Part shown: piece by piece, positions 1-10,355 of the stretch | Layout of the letters: each line of letters opens with the position of its first letter | How positions within the stretch are numbered: the first letter of the stretch is position 1 | NCBI GenBank assembly: GCA_038363925.1 | Contig: JAQQWL010000001.1 | Location: 1,364,001-1,428,000 of the forward strand | Origin: Apiospora phragmitis | Taxonomy: Eukaryota; Ascomycota; Sordariomycetes; Amphisphaeriales; Apiosporaceae | Reading direction: 5' to 3' | Length of the DNA stretch: 64,000 nucleotides | Notes under the pieces: model-generated | Seen by the model: the letters and a program-made list of their open reading frames with translations, nothing else | Told to the model about the DNA's origin: nothing | The model's database searches: none | Made by a program: the position numbers and the translations under genes

Positions 1-723
1 TTGACTTACCCCATGAGGACTCTCCAGAAAATAATGAGGCCGACAACATCAACAGATGGACTATTGGAGCTTAAAGCCTGGGCGACAGTTGCGAAGATGA
101 TGATGATAAGCTCAAGACCGTACATCTTCTTACGACCAACGTGGTCGGCAAGGTAACCGAACCCGAGTTGACCGATGACGGTTCCGGCAGAGGTAGCAAG
201 CTTAATGGCATTGTCGGAACTGGCGGGCATGGTCCCGGTGCTGGGATAATATACTATGCCCAACATGAGTGTCAACAGCGACACGGCGAAGATATCGTAA
301 CTAGTACATCTGAGTCAGTTGCTGCTGTCTTGAATGTGCCATCACTGTTCCATGTAAACCCGGGGATAATTATGAAATCTAGCACGAGCAGGATATCGGC
401 GGTAGCGAAATATGGGGGTTACGGGAAGGATAAAGAACTAACCTGTCTGTGAAGAAACCAACACCAGCGACAACGACGGCTCTGTATTATGTCAGTAAGT
501 ACTATCCTTAACCTTCTAAATCGCAAAGTCTTGGCGGGCTGTCATACCTGACGTGGTACCAGCCGAAGGGCGCAGCATCGATCTCAGCAAGAGCGAGACG
601 GCGCCGCTCGTTGGGATCCTGGATGTGGAGGAAGCCATTGTGATAGTTGTGGTAGGCAGCGTTGCCGCCGGACGTCTTGGTGACGGCGGCAGGGGCCTTC
701 GGTGCCTCGAGCTCTCCCGACAT
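1..723 (-). CDS. PHO84: Inorganic phosphate transporter, Pho84-like MFS (5' part, cut by window edge)
   Basis: Proton-coupled phosphate importer of the plasma membrane (phosphate:H+ symporter family of the major facilitator superfamily). Three coding exons are visible: 723-548, 481-443 and 300-10, each bounded by GT/AG, with the last donor (GTAAGT) at position 9, so the gene continues beyond position 1. The spliced product reads a cytosolic N-terminus, FGWYHVR at the first junction, AVVAGVGFFTDSYDIFAV (TM1 with the conserved GFFTDxYD motif), then a PSTGTMPASSDNAIKLATSAGTVIGQ-type loop and the MFS signature GYLADHVGRKKMYG. These motifs are diagnostic of Pho84/Neurospora PHO-5 rather than sugar transporters. 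Roughly the first 168 residues are present. Two CACGTG boxes lie upstream (1051-1056 and 1537-1544), matching the Pho4/NUC-1 site expected for a phosphate-starvation gene. Confidence 0.93.
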
Positions 724-1050
724 TGTTGGGCTGTGTCGGTGTACTATTCTTGTGTCTAGCTTTCTTTGGTAGCAATAGGCCGATATGTATGGGGTATTAG
801 CGAACCCTAACTGTGGTGCCTTTCAGAGGAAGATGCCCAACTAATAAACAATATGGGCTCAAAAAGGAGATAGGGCCAAGAGTAATATGGCTTGGGGTTG
901 AACGGTCGAGGACAGGGGAGGAAGGAAAACAAAAGGCTTGTCTCACGCGACGGGATGTCTTCTCTTAAATCATCTCCAGGCAGAGATGAACATGGCATTC
1001 ATCCCTCCCAGAGGAACGGTTCCCGAAGCTCCAACTGGCCAGTCAGCCTG

Positions 1051-1056
1051 CACGTG
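1051..1056. promoter_or_regulatory. CACGTG box upstream of phosphate transporter
   Basis: Palindromic CACGTG about 330 bp upstream of the PHO84 start codon. This is the core site of Pho4/NUC-1 bHLH regulators of phosphate starvation. Function is inferred from position and target gene only. Confidence 0.45.
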
Positions 1057-1534
1057 TATGTTGTCCCCACCATCGGTCTGAGAAGCGACTAATTTGGATG
1101 GCCCCGTCCTGGTTGCCAGTTCGCTCAGCTCGAGATGACCACCATCTGGTGCTAGGCCTGAAGGCAAGGATTCATCTGCGGATCGGCGCAGCGCCTGGAT
1201 ATGGTACATATGTACCCCATGCACTGGTAGGGATGTGTCTATGCATGTTATATGTAATGAAAGCGTAGACAGCTCCACTGTTCGGTCAACGAATATAGCC
1301 ATGTACAAAAGCTGGAAATTTCAGCCCATGCTTATTAGTCCTTCTGCATCAACATAGGCGATGGGCATCGGATACATGGTAGCTCAAGAGGGCGGCGATC
1401 CTGCATGTCTGACCTACATGACCGGACGCTGTTCTTTAGCAATCCTTGAAGGATACAGCAAGTCTATCAAGAGATGACTGTCGCGGGTGGCTTACTAATC
1501 TAGTAAGAATCGCGAATTACAGTTTGATGGTACA

Positions 1535-1544
1535 CCCACGTGGG
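1535..1544. promoter_or_regulatory. CCCACGTGGG box upstream of phosphate transporter
   Basis: Perfect 10-bp palindrome containing CACGTGGG, the high-affinity form of the Pho4 site, about 815 bp upstream of the PHO84 start. It is the second CACGTG in this promoter region. There is no competing gene in the 2.4-kb spacer. Confidence 0.45.
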
Positions 1545-3194
1545 TTCCTGGAAGTTACGCCCCCTGTAGAGTAGCTCTTCTGGGATCCATAGACGACATC
1601 CCAAACAGACGGTTGCGCTATTTGGGTAGACCATCTGGCCTCTCCATCAGCCCACAAGAAGCCGTCGGTTCGCATGCGGGTGTCTGCGTAAGGCACTTCG
1701 GACGGCTCACGGCTGTCGGAAAGTGACAGAATATGTAGAGACGATAAGAGAATTTGCTAATCGGTATGCGTATTCGGCTCCACCGAGTTCTGATGGGCGC
1801 ATTGATTCCTTCCAGGGAAGATTTTCTACAGGGTAGTAGATAATACGGCGTTGCCTTTGTATCCTAGGTAGGTATACATTAGAAGGTAGGATTCTTCTGA
1901 TAAACAGACGACGAATTAGAGTTGACGCCCCAGGCACGTTCTGCCAAACCGGCATTTTAATTGGTCAGTGGATCTGGAGACCCAGATCCCATGGCGGGGA
2001 AGGAGACTACGCCTCCCGGCCAGGGCTAGAGACTGTTATAACAGGAGAGAACTCACAAGTGGGCTCGCTTGAGACGCCAGAAAATACACCCTTGTCGATG
2101 GGCGCAATACAAGACATCTGCGGATTAATTGTCATGCATACTTCCTGATGAACGGAGGAAGAGAGCTCAAAGATATATCGGAATATATGGTCTAGATACC
2201 GCTTGCTCTACGTCGGCGACCGTTATTTAGTGAAAATAACGAGACTGGCTTGAAAATTGCATGTTGTCGTGCGATGTCTCACACGACTGCTGAAGACGTC
2301 GAGGGAAGGCATAACAAGCCTTACCAAGACATCGCCAAGTCGCGCGGCGTCTTGTCGGCGGGATCGCAAAAGCTTCGCATGCTGACAAGCCTTTTGGCAC
2401 GCCTTGGCTTTCGCCATCGGCAATGGATGAACAGGTAAATGATGGCCGAGAAACTTCACCCGACGGGAGTAGCCTGAGACAAAAAACCCATGGCGAATTG
2501 CTCTTGCACTCACGGGGTCAACCCGGTAGCTTGGCGGCCAGTCCTTCAGCCGATTCGTGAGAGGAATCCACGTCGACCAAAATATCATTCAGCTATCTCA
2601 TGACTCTTTTACAGATGTTAGTCGCTCTGTAGTAGGGATCGGGAATAACAAGGCAAACACTCAAGTCTCTTAGTAGAAGACTTAAGATGGCCTAGTTCTA
2701 CGGTCGTCGGATCTTAGCTACGCTGAATAGGTATGCACTCAAGCGCTCAGTAATCCAACATTTGTCGCTTATTGACAGCAAATCTTAACCGTCGTTCTTG
2801 GATGAACAACTCCCACGCACATAACCGTTCTATATTCGGTGATCTAATCCTTGCTATATGCGCAGTAGCCCATGCTCATTTGTGGCCAGGCACTTACTGG
2901 AGCATACGCCCAAAGGCATTGACGGGCTGCTTTAGAACCAATTTGGAAATCATAACCGGCAGGGGTATGTATCCATGACTTTATGAGGAGGAATGTACTC
3001 CCTATCGCGCAGCTACCTTTACTAGTAGGCACTTTTAGAGAATTCTATGAGCCTCAGAACTGGTCGGCGAGCACGCATGGATGTTGCTGACTCTGAGGCT
3101 CCATAACTCCTGCCAGTTCACCATGTTCATTCGAGAATATTGGCGAGAACTACGGCATCATAGTTCTGGAACATGCCGCTTTTGTAACCGTTAA

Positions 3195-4391
3195 TCAGAC
3201 CTCGACGACTTTGTCGTCTTCGTCATCATCATCGGCAGTAACTTCAGTAGGTGCCTGAGTGGCTGCGTCCGCTTCGTCACGCATTAGCATATTGGCCAGG
3301 CGCTCGCATGCTTCCCGCACTCCTTCATCGGCGACCTTCTTGTGAGTTTCCCGAACGACTGGATACACTTGAACAGCCCGCATGTGCTCGCGGGCCTCTC
3401 TCGTACTGGTCAGGAGTAGAAGCGTCTGTAAGTGCGTCTGTATAATGGCCGAATCCGAGTCGCGTTCTTTGTCTGGGGGTAGCAATTGTAGGTCGGGTAG
3501 CATTGCCATTGTCTCTTCCTCGTCGAATTCTTCATTGCCAATGATGGGCAACAAAACATACGGTAATATGTTGATATCATCCTCGTCAAGGAAAGCTGGG
3601 TGCGACGGCACGTCAAAAGCGACGTTCTTGATGGTGGAAGCGACACCCTTCCTCCTGACGTGTGACTTATGCTCGGTAAACACCTTGAGCTTGGTGATGG
3701 GAATTACTCCGTCGTAGTCTTGTTTCCGGACAAAATAGTGGCGCAGCTCAGCATGTTTGGTCAAGTCGGCAAAGAGGTACGAGAGATGATCGTAGTCTGC
3801 GTCCTTGTTGTAGGTACCCTCTGCACCCTTTACAAACAGGTCCATCAACTGGTTCATGACCAGGTCGTCAGACCCAAGCTCCTTTGGCGGCGACTGTTTT
3901 CTGGCAAGAATAGATTGAAATGCATCCCACTTGGCCAGATTGGCCAATAACATGGATAGCAAGTTTGCGTTAGGCTCATTTGGAAGCTATAACGATGCGT
4001 TAGCTTTACACCAGATAAGAACCCGCCGCAGGAAGAGTACTTACCGTAACAAAGCTCAGGATAGTGTCGAGGAACTTTTCGTCAGTAGCTAGATTCTCAA
4101 GAACCTCTCGATCAGCTGAAAGATTGATAAGTATGGTTATAACATGCTCGGCGATTTTCTGTAAGATATTAGAGACAGGGGAACCCTCCAAGAAGTGAAA
4201 ATTTCGAATACTAGACATACAGGATGGTCTTTGACCAATAACTTCAAGTTCTTGATCGGTACGAGTTTGTCGGCTTTGAAAACATCGGGCTGCGAGGTCG
4301 AATACGGAACCAGATTCTCTATCGCAACAAGTCGAATCTGTTGACTTGGATTCGTGATGAACCCAACTAGCTCCTCTAATTCTGTGGGCAT
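3195..4391 (-). CDS. HGH1: HGH1-like armadillo protein, eEF2-folding chaperone adaptor
   Basis: Three exons: 4391-4221, 4158-4045 and 3986-3195 (359 codons, in frame). The 358-residue product is all-helical armadillo type. It starts MPTELEELVGFI, carries the DUF383 region in the middle (LFADLTKHAELRHYF, around 170-190) and the DUF384 signature near the C-terminus (residues REAREHMRAV...YPVVRETHK). It ends in an acidic tail (DDDDEDDKVVEV). Yeast Hgh1 works with CCT/TRiC and prefoldin in folding of translation elongation factor 2 in the cytosol. I chose the ATG at 4391 over an in-frame ATG at 4445 because the family starts close to PTELEEL. The gene is divergent to ENP1, with 660 bp between start codons. 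Its product, like ENP1 and KRR1 next to it, serves the translation apparatus. Confidence 0.93.
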
Positions 4392-5051
4392 TGTGAGAGA
4401 TAGGTAGTGCGTGTTGCGATACAGATCATATATGTCTGACTTCAAAGTTGCGCTCTCTCTATCGATGCTCTTCTCTTGGTTGAGTATCGAAATTGGGGGG
4501 CGGGGCAGAGTCTCGCTCGCTCCGTCAATAGCACATTACGTAGTTGGCCAATGAGAAAATTTATGCACAGCTCAAAGGGGCAGGCGGTGAGAATCTTTGC
4601 AGTTGAAGATCACGTAGTGAACAGACAGCTGATCAATTTATACCGACCTACTTTGAGGTATGCAATGGGTTTTAGCAAGTGAAAAACTTCTATTCATACT
4701 TGAAGATTCCTCCATCTAGTATCGAAGGGCCTAGAGCATGAATGTTTCAATGTTCTGCTTCGTAAAGTTAAACCGAACTCTGCTTCCATTAACACACTGA
4801 TAAGATACGTGATCTACAAAAGCTTCACCGCCTGCCTAAAGAACTTGTCCGGTCTCTACCAGGGCGCACACGGCTCAGCGGTTTTTACTTAGTGCCCCCG
4901 CAAATCCTCTATCGATCTAGAAACGGGAGTGCAACTTTTCGAACCCCACCAAAAAAGTTCAGGTCGCTATCGATTCGTGCGACAGATTTTCATGCGCTCG
5001 AAGTCGTGATACCACCACCCATTCAATTCCTCGCACGTACCAGAACTCAAG
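4392..5051. promoter_or_regulatory. Bidirectional promoter region HGH1/ENP1
   Basis: A 660-bp spacer between two divergent start codons. It contains GAGAAAATTTATG at about 4553-4565, a match to the core AAAATTT of the yeast RRPE ribosome-biogenesis element. The motif is short and AT-rich, so its function is a hypothesis. No ORF here looks real. Confidence 0.4.
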
Positions 5052-7016
5052 ATGCCCAAGGCTACGACGCCCAACTCCCGCAAGGCGCGCCACGATCCAC
5101 TCGAGAATGAGTACCTTGCCACCGGCATTCTCAAGGCGCCCAAGCAGCGCAAATCCAAAGGCGGCAACGGCAAAGACAACGAACGGGAAGAGGGCTTCAT
5201 AGATGCCAAGGCTTCGAGGAAGATCTTGCAGATTGGTCGCGAACTGATAGAAGAGAACGAGGCCGCCCCGCCGAGGCCGCCCACGGAAGCGAGCGCGTTC
5301 GGCTTCGATTCAAGATTCGAGGAGGAGGGGAACGATGCGTTCGAAGAAGATGGCGATGTCTGGAACGACGACGATGACGACGACGTAGAGGAGGATGAAA
5401 TTGAGGTCGACGATCTAGCGACCTTCAACAAGTTCATGCCGACTGAAAACCAAGACCCTCTGCTACAGCATGGCTGGCCAGGACAGGAGCAGCACGCAGC
5501 CCCAGAGCAAAGCACCAACTTAGCGGACTTGATTATGGCGAAAATAGCAGCCCACGAATCTGGAGGCGGGGCGACCCTCGAACCAAGAGATCTCGGTCCT
5601 CCAGACGAAGAATTTGAACTACCGCCCAAGGTTGTCGAAGTCTATACCAAGATCGGAATGTGGTTGGCACGATACAAGAGTGGTAGGTATCTCCTTAGTG
5701 GCCACAGTTGAGGATTTGCTAATGGATTATGTTCAGGCCAGCTACCGAAACCATTCAAGATCTTACCAACAATACCGAACTGGGAACACATTATCGAGTT
5801 GACGAAACCGGATGAGTACGAATGTCATTTCCTGATAGCGGTATTCATCTCTAACTTTTCCCAGGTGGACACCAAATGCATGCTACGCAGCGACCAGGAT
5901 TGTACGTATACCGAGCGTCTTTTCGATTCTTCGATTCTTTAGGAGCCTCGAGGTCCTTGTTCGAAATCTGGAGGCTATATACACATGACTAGCGCCGGGT
6001 CTACAGTGGTGATAGCTAATTGTAATTCATACAGTTCGTATCCAGCACGCCGATTGTTGTGCAGCGGTTCGCTGAGATGGGTAAGTTGCTACCACCCGGA
6101 TTATCAGGAATAGGGGCTAATTAGTACAACAGTGCTACTTGAGCACGTCAGAAGCGATATCTACGAAACAAAGAAGCTGAATGTACGTGTACCACCGAGT
6201 CCATTCTTACCATACCTCTAAATGCTATCCTCAGAAGTCCCGTCTGGGTCCTGGGCTTTAACACTGCTTCTGCACGAAGACCAATGTCTGATTCAGCCAT
6301 CCTTTTCCAGGTCCATCTCTTCAATGCCCTCAAGAAGCTTCTTTACAAACCGGCCTCGTTTTTCAAGGGATTCCTGTTTCCCTTGGTGAACTCGGTATGC
6401 ACTTTGCGCGAAGCCACGATCATTTCGGCCGTGCTCAGTCGCGTCAGTATTCCCGCGCTTCACTCGGCAGCCGCTCTCAAAGGACTTTGCGACATCGCCG
6501 CGGAGCAGACTTCTAATCAAGGCACGGAGGCTGCCGGCGCGACAAACGTGTTCATCAAGACTCTGTCAGTATACCTTCTTAACTTATTCAATTCAACAAT
6601 CCAGCCCAAGGCCATGAATGACTAACCGTCGCACTTTGCGTCTTAGACTCGAGAAGAAATACGCTCTGCCTTTCCAGGTCATCGATGCTCTGGTGTTCCA
6701 CTTCCTGCGTTTCCGCAGCCAGGACCCGGCCGCGGTGAAGGAGGGCGACGTCATGATGGACGTCAGCGAGGAGCGCGCGGCCATGCAGCACAAGCTCCCC
6801 GTCATCTGGCACCAATGTCTCCTGGCTTTCGCCCAGCGTTACCGCAATGATATTACGGAAGACCAGCGCGAGGTCTTATTGGATTTGCTCCTGACGCACG
6901 GCCACCACTCCATCGGCCCCGAGGTCCGGAGGGAGCTGTTGGCCGGGCGTGGACGCGGTGTTCCTCTAGAGCAAGCGACAGTAGTGGATGGCGATGATAC
7001 CATGCTGGTTGACTGA
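5052..7016 (+). CDS. ENP1: Bystin, 40S ribosome assembly factor Enp1
   Basis: Seven exons: 5052-5682, 5737-5815, 5865-5901, 6035-6080, 6133-6182, 6311-6564 and 6647-7016. They sum to 489 codons (488 aa), very close to yeast Enp1. The N-terminal third is charged and low-complexity (a run of Asp/Glu near residues 99-118). The bystin domain follows (LPKPFKILPTIPNWEHII, KPDEWTPNACYAATRIFVS, VHLFNALKKLLYKPASFFKG, KKYALPFQVIDALVFHF, LPVIWHQCLLAFAQRY). Enp1 is needed for 20S pre-rRNA processing and 40S export, as part of pre-40S particles in the nucleolus, nucleus and cytoplasm. Every junction has GT/AG and keeps frame. It diverges from HGH1 and converges with KRR1, another 40S factor, with 454 bp between the stop codons. 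Confidence 0.97.
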
Positions 7017-7470
7017 TTTGATTGATGGGTACCTAAGTACATAGCTGGTCGCATATGTTTCACATCATTGTCTCCCGCTAGGCATAGAAGAGTACTATTG
7101 TAGATATGATACCAATGATGCATGACATGGATTTTGGAGTTTAATAGACTGGTATTGATGGTACTTCGGATTCTACGGTTTTGATGCCTATGCTGGTATA
7201 CGTACCCATTTTGTGCATATATACCGCGTTTCTCGGACCCTGATCAAACAACCGTACATTCTGGCATTGATAAAACACTTCCAACTATCCTCATCTTATC
7301 AGAGCCTCCATGAAGATTTGGTTCATAGCTACTCGACAAGCATATGGGTCTGGTTGCGCATATTCCTTTTTTTCTCTTTGATTATTGTGCGGTGGGTATC
7401 ATCATAAGGGACCGCTGGGAGCGATACGCATACAGCAGCTGAGTAGTCTCTGAGGAGTCCGGCTGCTGCG
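7017..7470. other. Convergent 3' spacer ENP1/KRR1
   Basis: 454 bp between two stop codons. It is AT-rich and carries the 3'UTRs and terminators of both genes. No gene is seen. Confidence 0.5.
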
Positions 7471-9043
7471 CTACTCGCCATCTTCAGCCGTGACCTTTCT
7501 CTTCTTCTTCTTCTTCTCGCCACCCTCCTCAGGCGGTACGAAATCTCGCTCGCGTTCGCGCTTCTTCTCTTCCTGTTTGGCCTTCTGCTTCTCCATGCGT
7601 CCCTCCTGTGCGATACGCTTCTGCGCCTCGCGTCCAATGTGGTACTCGCCGGCTTCAAGTTGCTTATCAACCTTGGACTGCTCTTGCGCCGGTGGGAATG
7701 GCGTGTAGTTCTTCTTGGTCTTGTCTGTGACTTTGTAAGGCGTTCTTCTCGAGGAAAGACTCCTGGCCTTGTAGTTGGGAAGGAAGCGGTCCCATGATTC
7801 CTCTGTAGACCCATGTTAGCTCTGTTGCAACGATAATTGGCATTCTGTGATGGACACATACTTGCTAGTTCCGGGTCTTTCATGAGTTCTTGTTTGACCA
7901 TTAAAGTCTTGATGGCGTAGATCGGCTGTATTTCTGTCAGACACCTTTTGCTTTCTCCAGGACGAGTTCATAGACTTACGTGAATATTGTTCATAGTGTC
8001 CTCCACAATTCTTCGAATCTCTTTCAGTCCCTTATACGGACCCTATTCGCCATTAGTTGATATTTCCCGACTCAGGTTTAAAGGTTCATACAAACATACC
8101 ATAACTGAGACAGTGCTTCCTTGGCACAGGATATAGGTTTGCGTCAACAACTCGAGAGCCTTGAGTGTCTGGCCATTCGGTCCCACTGCCATTCTTGAGT
8201 CAGTCATGCTTTCTGGACGAAGATCTAACCCCCCCCCCCCAGCAGTCGCCAAAGAGGAGCCCAGTACTACTCACAGATCCTCTGCCTCCGCTTCGCAAAC
8301 TTCTCCTTACTCCTCACAAGGTTTCGAATTCTACACCAAATATATTAGCACTGGCTACTCCAGATAAAGCTGTAAGATAACTCACTTGATGATGTCACAT
8401 GCAACTCCATCATTCAAAATCTAGCGGTTCCTCGTATTAGTGTCGTCTCTTCGTACTATCCGAATTTGTAATGCAATCTTGAAGGACCAGTCGGTCACAT
8501 CTGCCGAAGTAACGTATGCCAACCAGTTCTTAACCCGAGCATTATGGGAGATCTCTTACCTCGATTGCTTTCGGAGCGGGGACGGATCTTGCCAAAAGCC
8601 TGCAATCCAAGGGTCAGTTAAGTCCAAATAGGTAGAGAGATCCCAGATATAGCCGTACCGAATCAGGTCTCTAGCGGAAAGGATGGCGGCGGGGTCGTAT
8701 GTCTTTCTGGTAGTCGCCACTTTCATCGAACCGTCGACCAAATTGAGCTCGCAGGCGATTCCTCTCTTCTCTAGGGCACGGGTGATCATGGGCCAGGACT
8801 CGCGCAGGTAGGCCTCGCGATACTTGGGGAAAAGCACGGAGAAGTTCGATTCCTCGAGGAAATGGCCGGCGACATTGTGTTCTGGCTTAAACTCTTCGAT
8901 CTTCCTGGATTGCAAAGCCAAGTCAGTATGTCGGTGCAAACCAAAAAGGGCATTCTTAGATTGACGGGTAAAAGGCAGTCGACTTACCACTTGTCAATGT
9001 CATCGGTATCCCAAGGTTTGTCGACGTTGAAAGTGGACGGCAT
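7471..9043 (-). CDS. KRR1: KRR1 small-subunit processome protein (KH domain)
   Basis: Nine exons: 9043-8988, 8904-8659, 8599-8560, 8420-8386, 8330-8275, 8185-8100, 8042-7980, 7925-7862 and 7802-7471. They sum to 326 codons (325 aa). The product starts [19 protein letters not shown], the invariant Krr1 N-terminus, followed by [20 protein letters not shown] and the atypical KH domains ([15 protein letters not shown], then [23 protein letters not shown]). The C-terminus is highly basic and ends with KKKKKRKV, which contains an SV40-like nuclear localisation core. Krr1 is a nucleolar SSU processome component needed for 18S rRNA formation. The small exons 3-5 (40, 35 and 56 nt) are easily missed by gene finders. 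One intron holds a 12-nt C run on the plus strand (8229-8240). It is divergent to areB. Confidence 0.97.
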
Positions 9044-10355
9044 GATGGGCAGTTGAGTTTCTCTTGCGTTGGGGGAAGTGCTGGTTGCGACGTGCTGGTC
9101 TGGAGCGGACTTGAAATTCTGCAAAAAAGAAGTTCGGTATGTTGACTGGAAAATTTCAGCGGGGCGAGGCGGCTCAGCGGGCGCGCCAAACCTTAAAGCC
9201 CTCTGAAAGCCGGATCCATTCCGCCCATTCCCCAGCCGCAGTCATGCAATGCAGTCCAGTGGCTTCGATAGACAACTACAGGTATTGAATCCGCCCAAGT
9301 GGACAACTCCTCTATAACCTCCTACTACGAACAGATTCAATTATCAATACATAGCCTATATAAATTAGGTATGCCTGCCTTTAAACGATACTTCCTTGAA
9401 CGTATTTATTTCTTATATGACAATACAATGCTGTCTAGTAGGAGCGCTGCCACCTATCAGCCAAGCTCAAACTGATAGCATAGCTCATGTAATCCTCCAT
9501 CGATATCACTACCCGATCTCAGTCTTGGAACATTACTTCACCCATATTGCTACTTGATATAACGTGCGATCAGAGGAGCCGATACAGTCCACTGCTGAGG
9601 CTGGACATGCACTAGCGATCCCTCAGCTGCGAGATTGCTTCATTAGCCATGTACAGAGATACGATGTAGAGCAGATGCAATCTCGCGTCTCCCACTGTCA
9701 CAGCCAATCGGAAGACCCTGATTTCGCCCTGGCTCGAATCTTTCGGTGGATGCCTCGAATCAATTGCATGCCAAGGGGTCTATCGAGTTGTACAATGTAA
9801 GCTGCATATTTGTACTATTATATATCTGCTCAGATGTCTAAAACTGATAATCGAGGGTAAATACACCGCAGCCTGTGTTGAGCCTTCCAATAAGGGGCTT
9901 TCGGTGCAAAACAAAGCGTAGAATTTTGCCTCAAATTTTCCCCGTTCACTCCCACTCCATACCTTGATCTTTCCCTGATTACCCCAAGATCTTTACGACG
10001 ACAATGCCACGATAGATGTTGCCGAACTTTCAGCCCTGCTTTTTGTTGTTTTGCTCTCCTTTCGCCGCCACTCGTTCCCGCGCCTTACACTATACCATTC
10101 GACTGCAAATCCAATTGCATCGGTATCAATTGGCTTGATCGACCTACCAAGTGGTCTACGTTGCTAAATATCCAACGACCTTTGCGTCCCGACCATCAAC
10201 TTGCTGCTGCTGAGTCTCGAATTTTCTCGAGACTTCCCACATCTACCATCACGACTTCTACACTAGCATTCTCGCAGGCGAACAGTCTAGCACCGTTAGC
10301 AGCCCCAATACCAACACGTATACCGTCGCCGGCTCTCCCGCCGATTCGATCCGTC
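9044..10355. promoter_or_regulatory. KRR1/areB divergent promoter with GATA sites
   Basis: A 1.3-kb spacer between divergent genes. HGATAR motifs occur at 9454-9459 (minus), 9473-9478, 9845-9850 and 10010-10015, consistent with control by GATA factors of the neighbouring GATA-factor gene. GGAAAATTTC at 9148-9157, about 105 bp upstream of KRR1, resembles the ribosome-biogenesis RRPE element. The region 9990-10355 is pyrimidine-rich and probably 5' leader of areB. An in-frame upstream ATG lies at 10161. Confidence 0.45.

Larger units (their letters stand above)
724..3194. other. Spacer between PHO84 5' end and HGH1 3' end
   Basis: About 2.5 kb with no ORF resembling a known protein. The longest frames (for example 970-1308 minus and 2223-2588 minus) lack domain-like composition. 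The part next to PHO84 carries the two CACGTG boxes listed separately. A CTAGGTAGGT motif occurs at 1864-1873. Nothing else was recognised. Confidence 0.5.

Noticed and set aside
970..1308. 112-aa minus-strand ORF upstream of PHO84
   Set aside because: Composition is unlike a protein and overlaps frames on the other strand; it lies in the presumed PHO84 promoter.
4967..5629. 220-aa open frame on the minus strand over ENP1 exon 1
   Set aside because: Antisense shadow of the acidic, low-complexity bystin N-terminus; Ser-rich composition follows from the Asp/Glu codons opposite.
8229..8240. 12-nt C run
   Set aside because: Homopolymer inside a KRR1 intron; no effect on the model, noted only as a likely sequencing trouble spot.
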